This document shows positions 55,209 to 63,977 of a DNA stretch of 64,000 nucleotides, piece by piece. The stretch is from positions 30,803 through 94,802 of the forward strand of contig DEHZ01000003.1 in assembly GCA_002352205.1 (NCBI GenBank), in the 5' to 3' direction. Every line of letters starts with the position of its first letter. Position 1 is the stretch's first letter. The position numbers were made by a program, and so were the translations under genes. The notes beneath the pieces were generated by a model, which was not told the DNA's origin, made no database searches, and saw only the letters and a program-made list of their open reading frames with translations. Origin of the DNA: Flavobacterium sp. UBA2787. Lineage in GTDB: Bacteria > Bacteroidota > Bacteroidia > Flavobacteriales > Flavobacteriaceae.

Positions 55209-56429
55209 TTATACTTTTTTAACTACAAGTGCTGAATTTGTTCCTCCAAATCCGAAGGAATTCGACAAAAATATATTAATTTTTGAATTTATTGTACTTT
55301 TAACAATATTTAATTTTGCAGAATCTTCATCGGGATTTTCAAAATTGATGTTTGGAGCAATAAAAGAGTGTTGCATCATGAGGATAGAATAAATTACTTC
55401 ACTCGCTCCGGCCATCCAGCATTCGTGGCCTGTCATTGATTTTGTAGAACTTACAGGAGTATTATTTTCTCCAAAAATTTCAAAAATTGCTTTGGCTTCA
55501 TTACCGTCTCCAACAGGAGTTGAAGTGGCGTGAGCATTGATATAATCTATTTGATCGGGTGTAACGTTTGCTTGTTCCATCGCACGTTTCATAGCTGTGG
55601 AAGGTCCATCAACATTGGGAGTTGAAATATGACCTCCATTAGAAGAAAATCCGTAACCGATTACTTCGGCAATGATTGGAGCTCCTCGTTTTACGGCCGA
55701 TTCATAGCTTTCTAAAATTAAAGTTGCCCCGCCACCGCTTGGTACTAATCCATCGCGAGAAGCGTCAAATGGTCTGGATGCTTTGGATGGATTTGCTTCG
55801 TCAAGAGAAAAAACACCTAATCCATCAAAACTCGACATGGCATATTTGTTTATTTCTTGAGCTCCACCGCAAATAATGGTGTCTTGTAAACCACTTTTTA
55901 TCAAATGATAACCCAATCCGATTGAATGCGAACCACTTGCACAAGCTGCACTTACGGTTAAATTGATTCCTCGTAATCTGAAAATCGTAGATAAATTCAT
56001 CGTTACGGTAGAATTCATCGATTTAAAAATTGCCCCTGAACCAATTAAAGTTGTATCTTTTTTCTCTCGAATTATATCGGTTGCTTCAATGATTGCCATT
56101 GAAACACTATCGTTTCCGTAGAGAATTCCTACTTCGTTTGAGTCAAAAAAACTGTCGTCAATGTTTGCATTTCGCAACGCTTCGATGGTAGCCATGTAGG
56201 CATATTCGGTTTCTTCTCCAATGCTGATTCGTTGTCTTCGGGTGAGCAAAGCTTTCAAGTCTGGTCTTGGCACTTTTCCGGTTAAGGCAGAACGAAATCC
56301 AAAATCTTTTCTTTCTTGGTCAAAAACAATTCCTGATTTACCTTCATAGAGTGATTGTTTCACCTCGTCTAACGAAGTTCCAATGCAGGAATAAATTCCC
56401 ATTCCGGTAATAACTACTCTTCTATCCAT
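55209..56429 (-). CDS. FabF-like beta-ketoacyl-ACP synthase (third active ketosynthase)
   Basis: The 406-aa enzyme has Cys163 in VSAACASGSHS, His in NAHATSTPVGD (HAT in place of the usual HGT) and His in SMTGHECWMAGA. The triad is complete, so it should be active. It is followed by an ACP and preceded by FabG, a fatty-acid-like module for elongation. The GHECW segment differs from the GHTLGA pattern of the other two ketosynthases and may reflect a different partner or substrate. Confidence 0.92.
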   Translation of the reverse strand: MDRRVVITGMGIYSCIGTSLDEVKQSLYEGKSGIVFDQERKDFGFRSALTGKVPRPDLKALLTRRQRISIGEETEYAYMATIEALRNANIDDSFFDSNEVGILYGNDSVSMAIIEATDIIREKKDTTLIGSGAIFKSMNSTVTMNLSTIFRLRGINLTVSAACASGSHSIGLGYHLIKSGLQDTIICGGAQEINKYAMSSFDGLGVFSLDEANPSKASRPFDASRDGLVPSGGGATLILESYESAVKRGAPIIAEVIGYGFSSNGGHISTPNVDGPSTAMKRAMEQANVTPDQIDYINAHATSTPVGDGNEAKAIFEIFGENNTPVSSTKSMTGHECWMAGASEVIYSILMMQHSFIAPNINFENPDEDSAKLNIVKSTINSKINIFLSNSFGFGGTNSALVVKKV

Positions 56430-56440
56430 TCTTATTTTAG

Positions 56441-57172
56441 TTAAGAATATATCCCACCATTAATATTAATTACTTCCCCTGTAATGTATCCTGCTTTTTT
56501 GGAAACTAAAAAACTCACTAAATCGGCCACTTCTTCTGCTTCACCGAAACGATTGGCTGGAACTAGTTTTATTAATTCACTTTCATCAAGCGAACTAGTC
56601 ATGTCTGTACGGATGAATCCAGGAGCTACTGCGTTTACGGTGATATTTCGTTTAGCAACTTCTTGAGCCAATGCTTTTGTAGCTGCAACGATTGCACCTT
56701 TTGCTGCAGAATAATTGGTTTGACCGGCAGTTCCTTTTACACCGGAAACTGATGCCATATTTACAATTCGACCATATTTATTACGAAGCATTTTTTGGAT
56801 AAAGAAGTTTGTAACATTGAAAAAACCGTTCAAACTAGTATTTACCACATTGCTCCAATCGTCGTGTGTCATCCACATAAAAAGACCATCTTTTGTGATT
56901 CCGGCATTGTTTACGATAACTTCTACGATAGCTTCAGGATTTTTTTCCTGCCAATCTGATAAAGCAGCGGTAACTGCTTGAGCATCGGAAACATTAAATT
57001 GAATAATTTCTCCGGTTGCTCCTTTGTTGATTACTTCCTGAAGCGTTTTTTCGGCAGCTTCTTTATTACTTTGGTAATTGATAAGGATGTGGTAATTACT
57101 TTCTTCGGCTAATTTTTGACAAATAGCACTCCCAATTCCTCTTGAACCACCGGTTATTAATGCACACTTCAT
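56441..57172 (-). CDS. fabG: 3-oxoacyl-ACP reductase FabG-like
   Basis: The 243-aa short-chain dehydrogenase has the cofactor motif ITGGSRGIG (about 6-14), NNAG, and the catalytic Ser-Tyr-Lys in MASVSGVKG and TNYSAAKGA, with APGFIRTDMT. It would reduce the beta-keto group with NADPH during each round of polyene synthesis. The ATG at 57172 (MKCALITGG) was chosen over a longer frame. It sits between the WG-repeat gene and the FabF-like gene. Confidence 0.93.
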   Translation of the reverse strand: MKCALITGGSRGIGSAICQKLAEESNYHILINYQSNKEAAEKTLQEVINKGATGEIIQFNVSDAQAVTAALSDWQEKNPEAIVEVIVNNAGITKDGLFMWMTHDDWSNVVNTSLNGFFNVTNFFIQKMLRNKYGRIVNMASVSGVKGTAGQTNYSAAKGAIVAATKALAQEVAKRNITVNAVAPGFIRTDMTSSLDESELIKLVPANRFGEAEEVADLVSFLVSKKAGYITGEVININGGIYS

Positions 57173-57200
57173 ACTATAATTATACTTTTTTATTCTTATT

Positions 57201-58310
57201 TTATTTTTGAAAAAGTTCGGCGTTATCAAAATATTGATTTCCTAAAATTGAACCATCCGGTTTAAGAAAACACCATTTTTTGTTTGCTTTTACCCGTGCC
57301 AAACCGTTTACGAATCCCTTGTCTTCACTATTAAACATACTAAATCCAACGGCAGTAATTTGATAATTTGTTGGAATTACTAATTTTCCATTTGCATCAA
57401 TAAAACCCCAATCTTTTGATTTTACGGCCGCTAAACCATCGGCAGAAAAAACTTCGGCATCATCATACATCGGTAGAACAACAAACTCACCTTTGGTATT
57501 GATATAACCCCATTTTTTCCCTTCTAAAACAGGAGCTAATGATTTAGAAAAAGCCCTTACTTTCTCAAATTTTGGTTCGATTGCCCAATTGCCATTTAAA
57601 TCGATAAAGCCCATTTTTTTATTTTTTCTGGCATAGGTTAAATCTTCTGAATGGAAATCCCAAATTTTATCGGCTCCTTCCACTTGTTTGAATGCATTTG
57701 CTTTTACTAATCCAAACGCTTCGCCTTTTCTGGCCCAAGTTGTATTTTTATAATAATTCCCAATTTCATCATATTCTGTATTCACAACTTCTTTTCCGGA
57801 TTTATCAATAATTCCCCATTTGTCGTTGTTTTTCACACGTGCGTAGTTTCCTTCAAAAGATTTAATCACTTGGTATTTTGGTTGTAAAATCACTTCTCCT
57901 TTTGGATTAATCAAACCTATATTTTCTCCTTGACGAATGAATGCTACTCCATCTTCAAAATCATATAATTTTTCGGATACCGGCATTTGCATTTCTTTTC
58001 CGGTTTTATCGATGTAGAACCATCTTTTTTCTTTTTCAACCAAACACAAACCACTGTTAAAATACTTTACTTTTGTGAAAGTAGCCGGAATTACCCAATC
58101 TCCTTTTGAATTGATAAATCCCCAATTCCCGTTGTCTAAAGCGGCAGCCAATCCATCTGAAAAATTTTTGGCGTCTTTAAATTTTGGTAATATAGCATAT
58201 TCTCCGGTTTTGGAAATATAACCGAATTTGTCACCTTGTTTTACTAAGGCAAATTCTTGTGCTGTTACGAACTGAACAAACAACACTACTAAAAGAGTAA
58301 GCTTTTTCAT
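57201..58310 (-). CDS. Secreted WG-repeat protein
   Basis: The 369-aa protein has a signal peptide (VQFVTAQ) and about nine WG-type repeats, each of the form WGFINSKGDWVIPATF or WGYINTKGEFVVLP. The repeats fold into a beta-solenoid or propeller-like array; functions in this family are mostly unknown. Its presence between tyrosine ammonia-lyase and FabG is unusual for an enzyme operon. It may be a periplasmic or surface helper, or a rider in the operon. The stop lies 28 bp before the FabG start. Confidence 0.88.
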   Translation of the reverse strand: MKKLTLLVVLFVQFVTAQEFALVKQGDKFGYISKTGEYAILPKFKDAKNFSDGLAAALDNGNWGFINSKGDWVIPATFTKVKYFNSGLCLVEKEKRWFYIDKTGKEMQMPVSEKLYDFEDGVAFIRQGENIGLINPKGEVILQPKYQVIKSFEGNYARVKNNDKWGIIDKSGKEVVNTEYDEIGNYYKNTTWARKGEAFGLVKANAFKQVEGADKIWDFHSEDLTYARKNKKMGFIDLNGNWAIEPKFEKVRAFSKSLAPVLEGKKWGYINTKGEFVVLPMYDDAEVFSADGLAAVKSKDWGFIDANGKLVIPTNYQITAVGFSMFNSEDKGFVNGLARVKANKKWCFLKPDGSILGNQYFDNAELFQK

Positions 58311-58338
58311 GTTTATAAATGTTTTGGTTAGTACTAAC

Positions 58339-59859
58339 TTATATTGACATTAAATATTCTTTCACTTTTTGAATGTACGGATACATCACTTGATCTTCCT
58401 TGAATTCCGGTATAATTGAACGCACATCATCATATAATTTCTTTGTAATTGAAGAAACTTTATCATCATATCCTAACGCATCAATAGCTTGAACAATCGT
58501 TATTGTTTCGATGGCTAACACTTCAAATGCATTTTCAATTACTTTGCCAGTAATCACTGCTGCATTGGTTCCCATACTAACAATATCCTGATTATCATTA
58601 TTATTAGGAATACTGTGCACATACATTGGATTAGACAACATTTGGTTTTCTGCTGTTGTTGATGTGGCTGTAAATTGAACTCCCTGCATTCCGAAATTGA
58701 AGCCTAAGGTACCTAAATTTACGAAAGGAGGCAAAATTTCGTTTAATTTTGAATTCAAAAGATAATTTAATTGTCTCTCAGATAACATGGTTAATTTTGT
58801 GATTACCAATTTCAACTTGTCCATTTCAAGTGAAATATAGTCGCCATGAAAATTACCACCATGATAAACGTGTTTGTTTTTTACATCAACAATCGGGTTG
58901 TCGTTGGCAGAATTTATTTCTTTTTCTAACACCGAAGCTACTGATTTTACAGTATCTAAAACCGGACCTAAAATTTGCGGCACACAACGTAATGAATAAT
59001 ATTCTTGTACTTTTTCTTTAAAAACATCTTCATTATTTTCACCCGAATACAAATGATCTTCTCTTTTTCGGATGAGCTGGCTATCGTTTAGATTATTTCG
59101 CATTATTTTGGCGATTTCCTGTTGACCAAAATGAAGTTTAGTTTCATTTAATTCAGCAGACAAATGATCGTCATACGCAGAAACAATTTCATTAATGGCA
59201 CACGAACATTTTACAGCCCAATCGATTAATTTTTGAGCATGAAAAACATTTACAACGCCAATTCCTGTCATCACCGAAGTTCCGTTCATTAAAGCTAAAC
59301 CTTCACGGATTTCAACTTGAATAGGTTGAAGATTTTCAATTTTAAAAACCTCTTGCGTTGCCATTCTTTCACCTTTGTAAAACACTTCACCTTCACCAAT
59401 TAAAACCAAAGCTAAATGAGCTAGTTGTACTAAATCTCCACTGGCTCCTACCCCACCATGTTCAAAAATTAAGGGTGTAATATCGCGGTTTATAAATTCT
59501 TTCATTAAATGAATAACCGATGGATGAACACCTGAATTCCCTAATGAAAGTGTATTTAGTCTGGCTAAAATAGCTGATTTTACAAAGAATGGATTTAATG
59601 GTTTTCCCGTTCCTGAGGAATGGCTTCTAATCAAATTATATTGTAATTGAATTTGATCTTCTTTTTTAATACGGTATTGAGCCATTGGACCAAAGCCAGT
59701 ATTTACGCCATAAATCACTTTATTTTGAGCAAACTCTTTTAAAAAACTATAACTTTCTTTTACTCTTTCTAAAACTTTATCACTTATTTCTGCTTTATCA
59801 TTTTTAAAAACGATTGACACAAATTGTTCCAAGTCTAAATACTCTCCAATGACACTCAT
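58339..59859 (-). CDS. Tyrosine ammonia-lyase (MIO-dependent HAL/PAL/TAL family)
   Basis: The 506-aa lyase forms the MIO cofactor from Ala139-Ser140-Gly141 in GGVGASGDLVQ. Other landmarks are YGVNTGFGPMA (Tyr50), RSHSSGTG (Ser79-His80) and GNFHGDYIS. It would convert tyrosine to 4-coumarate, the aryl starter of flexirubin. The Ser-His pair at the selectivity site also occurs in histidine ammonia-lyases, so the TAL call rests on close overall resemblance to the Flavobacterium johnsoniae enzyme as recalled and on context. It is the first gene of the pigment run and faces the halogenase candidate. Confidence 0.88.
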   Translation of the reverse strand: MSVIGEYLDLEQFVSIVFKNDKAEISDKVLERVKESYSFLKEFAQNKVIYGVNTGFGPMAQYRIKKEDQIQLQYNLIRSHSSGTGKPLNPFFVKSAILARLNTLSLGNSGVHPSVIHLMKEFINRDITPLIFEHGGVGASGDLVQLAHLALVLIGEGEVFYKGERMATQEVFKIENLQPIQVEIREGLALMNGTSVMTGIGVVNVFHAQKLIDWAVKCSCAINEIVSAYDDHLSAELNETKLHFGQQEIAKIMRNNLNDSQLIRKREDHLYSGENNEDVFKEKVQEYYSLRCVPQILGPVLDTVKSVASVLEKEINSANDNPIVDVKNKHVYHGGNFHGDYISLEMDKLKLVITKLTMLSERQLNYLLNSKLNEILPPFVNLGTLGFNFGMQGVQFTATSTTAENQMLSNPMYVHSIPNNNDNQDIVSMGTNAAVITGKVIENAFEVLAIETITIVQAIDALGYDDKVSSITKKLYDDVRSIIPEFKEDQVMYPYIQKVKEYLMSI

Positions 59860-59921
59860 TATAGTTATTTTTGTTTACTAATTTTTTTATGAATTTATTT
59901 TTAATTTAATGGGAATGTAAT

Positions 59922-59942
59922 TACATTTGAACGGCAAAGATA
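59922..59942. promoter_or_regulatory. Overlapping divergent -7 elements for TAL operon and halogenase
   Basis: TACATTTG at 59922-59929 on the plus strand and TATCTTTG on the minus strand (59942 to 59935) both match TAnnTTTG. The minus-strand element would start the pigment operon near 59928 with a leader of about 70 nt. The plus-strand one would drive the halogenase candidate. No clear -33 TTG was found for either, so both are tentative. Confidence 0.45.
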
Positions 59943-59972
59943 CTATATTCTAAAATACAAAAAAAAGAAATA

Positions 59973-61211
59973 ATGACAACAGAATCAGTGGATGTTTTGG
60001 TAATTGGAGCTGGACCATCCGGGTGTGTTTCAGCATCTTATTTACACAATAATGGTGTTTCGGTAAAAGTTGTTGAAAAAACAAAATTTCCTCGACTTGT
60101 TGTTGGTGAGAGTTTGATTCCCAGAGTAATGGATCATTTTGATGAAGTTGGATTATTTCCTGCACTCGATGCCATGAATTTTGAGAAGAAATTAGGAGCT
60201 CGATTTATTCGTGGTGAAGAAATTTGTGTGTTTGATTTTAGTGATAAGTATTCCGAAGGTTGGGATTGGACATGGCAAGTGCCCAGAGCTGATTTTGACA
60301 ATACATTGGCACAAGAAGTTATTAAAAAAGGTGTTGATCTAGAGTTTGAAAGTGAGGTAATCTCTTTATCTTTTGAAGGAAAAAATTCAACAACCGTTAT
60401 AAAAGATAAAGACGGAAATTTAAAAGAAATAAAAGCAAAATTCATTATTGATTCAAGTGGTTACGGAAGGGTTTTGCCTCGATTGTTGGATCTGGATACT
60501 CCGTCGAAATTAGACCCTCATTCGTCTATTTTTACCCATGTGAAAGATGTGAATCGTCCGGAAGGCGAAGAAGGAACGTTGATTTCTTTTGATATTTTAG
60601 AAACAGAAGTTTGGTTATGGGTGATTCCGTTTTCGAATGGAAACACAAGTCTTGGTGTGGTTGGACCAACAACTTTTATCAATTCTTTATCAGATAAAAA
60701 TAATGCTGAAGCATTGCGTAATGCCATTCAATTGTCTGATTATTACATCAAGCGTTTTGGTAATGTAGATTTTTTATTTGATCCCGTGAAGTTAGAAAAC
60801 TATTCCCGTTCGGTAAAAAAAATGTATGGAGATGGTTTTGCATTAACAGGCAACAGTTCAGAATTTTTAGATCCGGTTTTCTCTTCCGGTGTTGCTTTTG
60901 CAACCGAATCAGGAATTTTGGCCGCCAAATTAATTCACAAAGAATTTAAAGGAGAAACCGTAGATTGGGAAACTGAATTTACCGGATATATGAAAAGTGG
61001 AATTGGTGTGTTTACCACTTATGTAAAAGAATGGTACACTGGTAATTTGCAAACTTTATTCTTCCATCAACCGGAAAATCCGGATGTGAAAAGAAAAATT
61101 TGTGCAGTTTTGGCCGGATATGTTTGGGATGAAAGCAATCCATTTGTTAAAAAGCATGACAATGTGATTAAAAATATGGCTCACATGATTAATATGGAGA
61201 AAGAAACTTAG
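59973..61211 (+). CDS. Flavin-dependent halogenase-like oxidoreductase
   Basis: This 412-aa flavoprotein has a GAGPSG FAD fingerprint (13-18), the GESLIPR segment, Lys72/Lys73 in NFEKKLGARF, the halogenase-type WLWVIP (Trp214, Trp216, Pro219; WxWxIP) and FLDPVFSSG (298-306). Together these support a flavin-dependent halogenase rather than a geranylgeranyl reductase. A chlorinated or brominated flexirubin ring is plausible, since halogenated flexirubins are known. It is transcribed away from the pigment operon and shares its promoter region. A plain FAD monooxygenase remains possible. Confidence 0.78.
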   Translation: MTTESVDVLVIGAGPSGCVSASYLHNNGVSVKVVEKTKFPRLVVGESLIPRVMDHFDEVGLFPALDAMNFEKKLGARFIRGEEICVFDFSDKYSEGWDWTWQVPRADFDNTLAQEVIKKGVDLEFESEVISLSFEGKNSTTVIKDKDGNLKEIKAKFIIDSSGYGRVLPRLLDLDTPSKLDPHSSIFTHVKDVNRPEGEEGTLISFDILETEVWLWVIPFSNGNTSLGVVGPTTFINSLSDKNNAEALRNAIQLSDYYIKRFGNVDFLFDPVKLENYSRSVKKMYGDGFALTGNSSEFLDPVFSSGVAFATESGILAAKLIHKEFKGETVDWETEFTGYMKSGIGVFTTYVKEWYTGNLQTLFFHQPENPDVKRKICAVLAGYVWDESNPFVKKHDNVIKNMAHMINMEKET

Positions 61212-61229
61212 AAGAATTTTATAAAACTA

Positions 61230-61270
61230 AAAAAGCCGTTGAAACAAAAATTTCAACGGCTTTTTCTTTT
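61230..61270. terminator. Bidirectional terminator between halogenase and 61280 gene
   Basis: AAAAAGCCGTTGAAA pairs with TTTCAACGGCTTTTT around a short loop; A- and T-runs on each side serve both convergent genes. Confidence 0.92.
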
Positions 61271-61279
61271 AGAATGCTA

Positions 61280-61879
61280 TTACTTCTTTGTATGCTTTTT
61301 AATTCCTGCAGCTAATTCTTTTGCTAATTTTGCATATCCTTCAGAAATTCTGTAACCTGAGTTAAAGTCATATCCCATTGCTCCTTCACCGTGTGTTTTT
61401 TCATATTGAACTGAAACCAAAACATTGGAAGGATTTGCTGTTTCATAAACTGTAACAATTGCTGTAACATAAGCATCTCTTCGCACTACTCCAACATTAA
61501 ATCCGGGAGAAATCCAAACTGTTTTAACACTCATGGTATATTTTGCACTCGACAAACCTTTTGCTACTTTAATCTCACCATCATCAAATCTTTTATTGAA
61601 AGATTCGATAAATTTTGGTTCATATCTTTCCTCTCTGTCGGCGAACCAAGACTTTCTAAATTCCTCATCAGTTCCTTTTTCTTCTCTTTTTTTCATTTTA
61701 TCTGCCAAAAACTCTTCTTCTGTTTTGAATTTATCGACTTTGATATCTTTGTAATCAAACTCTAAATTGTATTCAGAAATTCCTTTTAGGCTTTTAAAAT
61801 CACCCGATAAAACTTTAACTTTCTGTGCACTCACTGCACAAGAAATTAAAAAAATTGCAAAAAATACTACTTTTTTCAT
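61280..61879 (-). CDS. Secreted protein of unknown family
   Basis: This 199-aa protein has a signal peptide (ISCAVSAQ). The mature part is charged and strand-rich (GISEYNLEFDYKDIKVDKF, YTMSVKTVWISPGFNVGV, AIVTVYETANPSNVLVS). The layout resembles periplasmic assembly-type lipoproteins without a lipobox. It follows the next gene (61914) by 34 bp on the same strand, so both may be expressed together. No function is assigned. Confidence 0.75.
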   Translation of the reverse strand: MKKVVFFAIFLISCAVSAQKVKVLSGDFKSLKGISEYNLEFDYKDIKVDKFKTEEEFLADKMKKREEKGTDEEFRKSWFADREERYEPKFIESFNKRFDDGEIKVAKGLSSAKYTMSVKTVWISPGFNVGVVRRDAYVTAIVTVYETANPSNVLVSVQYEKTHGEGAMGYDFNSGYRISEGYAKLAKELAAGIKKHTKK

Positions 61880-61913
61880 TGTTTATTTATTTTAGATTAA
61901 ACATATTTATAGA

Positions 61914-63515
61914 TTAATTCAATTCTACTTTAATCATTACATCTTCTTTATTCTTTTTATATGCTTCAAACATAAAAGCATTTTCAGAAACTTTGAAAAC
62001 CCGGTTTGTTGAAAATTGATGTAATTTAAAATCTTCAACTTCTCTTGCATTTAATATTGATCCTTTTTTTAAAGTCCCATCAGAATCAGCAATTTTAACT
62101 GCCGTTAAATACCCTCCTTTTCCGTCCATATGTCTTTCAGGTGCCTTGTCTGTTGCAATTTCAATGTTTTTGATATTATCTAAAAACACAAGGTAATGAT
62201 TGTTATTGGCAAAGAAATATTTATAAGACATTCCGGACTGACCTTGGGTTCCATATTGATTTTTTGGGATTTTTTTCATCCAATCTAATCCTCCTGCTTT
62301 ATTAATTTTAGCAGCGAAGATATCTTGATAAAAATACCTGTAATATGTGTTTCCCTTTGAATTTGTGTAAGCAATAACAAAATCTTGTTCTCCAATCAAA
62401 ACAACATTACCTTCTTTATCTACATTTAGATTTTTAAGTTTTAGGTCTTTAAATTTAGCTTCTTCTCCTTTTTCCTCTTTTTTCTCATTCTTTTTTACTG
62501 TTTTCTTGCTTTCAAACATATTTAAAAGTTCCAATGGAATATCATGATAAACTTCATCATATATCCCTCCAGTATTATTTATTTTAAAACTCATAATCCC
62601 ATCCGAGTCATTTCTTTCTCCTTTTCCATTACTATAAAACCCACCACAAACTAAGAAATTATTTGGTGTATCAAAGATCCATAGTTTATTAATGAATTTT
62701 TCTTTATTTTCAAATTTAGTAATCTCAATTTTAGAAGTTCCTGCTTTAACAAAAAATAATTCTATGTGATAATTTGCTTCTTCGTCTTTCTTTTTCTTTT
62801 TATCCTTATTACTATCATCATGAAAGACTTTTGTAAGCAAATATAAATTCCCATCATTATCAAGATGATAATCTAAATTATCCATTCTTCTTTCGGTATA
62901 TGGCATTTTCAATTCATTTCCAGAAGTTTTTACTAAATTTTCATCAAATGACATTAAACCAATTATATCATAACTATTAACGTCTCTTTTAACTTCTGGT
63001 TTCTTTCTATATTTAATCAAGATATTTTTTTTATCATGAGATAGTAAAAAAGGAAATTTGTCTTGTACAGAGAAACCCATTGATGTTCCTGTAACTTTAC
63101 CTTTTACGTCAAACAACATTTTTGAAGAACCCACAAATTCTCCTTTTTCAAAATCTATTTCATTATAAAACAACTGCTCCTTTTCATTGTCACCATCCCA
63201 TGAAGAATAGAAAAAATAAAATTTATTATTAATTTCAAGTATATCTTCAACTACAAAATTCTTAGGAAATTTCTTTTCATATAATTCTTCTTTTGCAAAC
63301 GAAGGTTGATCTGTATTAAATTTTTGAATCAGCACCTCATCTTTATGTATTTTAACAGTCATTGCCTGATTACCTTTTGCAAAATAAAATTTCTTTGCAG
63401 CATCAAATACTTTATATGGCTGACTAACTTTATATGAATAATCCGCAGAAAGTTTCTTTTGTGAATAACTCAACATTGAGATAGTAATACAAAAAACAAG
63501 CAATAATTTTTTCAT
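61914..63515 (-). CDS. Large secreted beta-rich protein of unknown function
   Basis: The 533-aa protein has a signal peptide (ISMLSYSQ). The mature chain has repeated short strands and Lys/Glu-rich loops, for example DDSNKDKKKKKDEEANY (about 240) and KKTVKKNEKKEEKGEEAKF (about 340). Stretches such as NKFYFFYSSWDGDNEKEQLFYNE and YLLTKVFHDDSN suggest a propeller-like fold. No catalytic motif was recognised. It has a separate promoter region, with the gene-free tail of the window upstream. Confidence 0.72.
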   Translation of the reverse strand: MKKLLLVFCITISMLSYSQKKLSADYSYKVSQPYKVFDAAKKFYFAKGNQAMTVKIHKDEVLIQKFNTDQPSFAKEELYEKKFPKNFVVEDILEINNKFYFFYSSWDGDNEKEQLFYNEIDFEKGEFVGSSKMLFDVKGKVTGTSMGFSVQDKFPFLLSHDKKNILIKYRKKPEVKRDVNSYDIIGLMSFDENLVKTSGNELKMPYTERRMDNLDYHLDNDGNLYLLTKVFHDDSNKDKKKKKDEEANYHIELFFVKAGTSKIEITKFENKEKFINKLWIFDTPNNFLVCGGFYSNGKGERNDSDGIMSFKINNTGGIYDEVYHDIPLELLNMFESKKTVKKNEKKEEKGEEAKFKDLKLKNLNVDKEGNVVLIGEQDFVIAYTNSKGNTYYRYFYQDIFAAKINKAGGLDWMKKIPKNQYGTQGQSGMSYKYFFANNNHYLVFLDNIKNIEIATDKAPERHMDGKGGYLTAVKIADSDGTLKKGSILNAREVEDFKLHQFSTNRVFKVSENAFMFEAYKKNKEDVMIKVELN

Positions 63516-63776
63516 GAATAATGATTTACGTGGTTATTTAATTGAATTATTAAGAATTAATTGCATAAATACATTATTTAGTTGAATTATTGTGAATTTT
63601 ATATGGAATATTTTCATAGATACAAATGAACTTTTTTTAATAAATTGAAAAACAATTACTTACACGAAAAAAGTTGTTCAATTTATTTGGCATGAAAGAA
63701 AAAAATATTGAGCTAATAAAAAACATGTTCTTTGATTTAGGATGGGATGTATTTTTTCTCCTTGTATAAAAACATA

Positions 63777-63977
63777 ATTGACTTTGTCTTTTCTGACAAA
63801 TCTCATCTTTGAGTACAACTAATAAGAGATATATGTTTAAATGAAGATACGAATCAGGATTGACTTCGTCCATCCTGACAAAGCTTCGCTTTGAGAATAT
63901 AACCAATAAAAAAATACGCTCAAGTGAACGCACAAATCAGGATTGACTTCGTCCATCCTGACAAAGCTCCGCTTTGA
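63777..63977. repeat. Hairpin-forming direct repeats at the right edge
   Basis: The 485 bp from 63516 to the end hold no convincing gene. The last part carries two near-identical units (63852-63893 and 63935-63977, 83 bp apart) and a degenerate one (63777-63813). Each unit has two hairpins: TCAGGATTGAC/GTCCATCCTGA with TTC loop (one mismatch), and CAAAGC/GCTTTG with a 3-base loop. The array may continue beyond the window. Confidence 0.75.

Larger units (their letters stand above)
26928..59859 (-). other. Flexirubin-type aryl polyene/dialkylresorcinol gene cluster
   Basis: Thirty-two genes all read on the minus strand with intergenic gaps of 55 bp or less, and many overlap by 1-35 bp. The content matches known flexirubin loci: tyrosine ammonia-lyase, AMP ligase, two ACPs, several ketosynthases, FabG, hotdog dehydratase-like proteins, DarA/DarB, acyltransferases, CrtI-like oxidoreductases, an MMPL transporter, an ABC transporter and LolA-like factors. 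No internal terminator hairpin was noticed. The promoter is expected upstream of 59859. The outer end is uncertain; the M90 peptidase at 26928-27740 may be only a neighbour. Confidence 0.88.

Noticed and set aside
63637-63933. Open frame of 98 codons on the minus strand near the right edge
   Set aside because: It overlaps the direct repeats, lacks a credible start, and has repeat-derived composition.
63777-63977. CRISPR array at the right edge
   Set aside because: Only two good units are present, they contain two internal hairpins each, spacing is about 40 bp of variable AT-rich DNA and no cas genes are seen.
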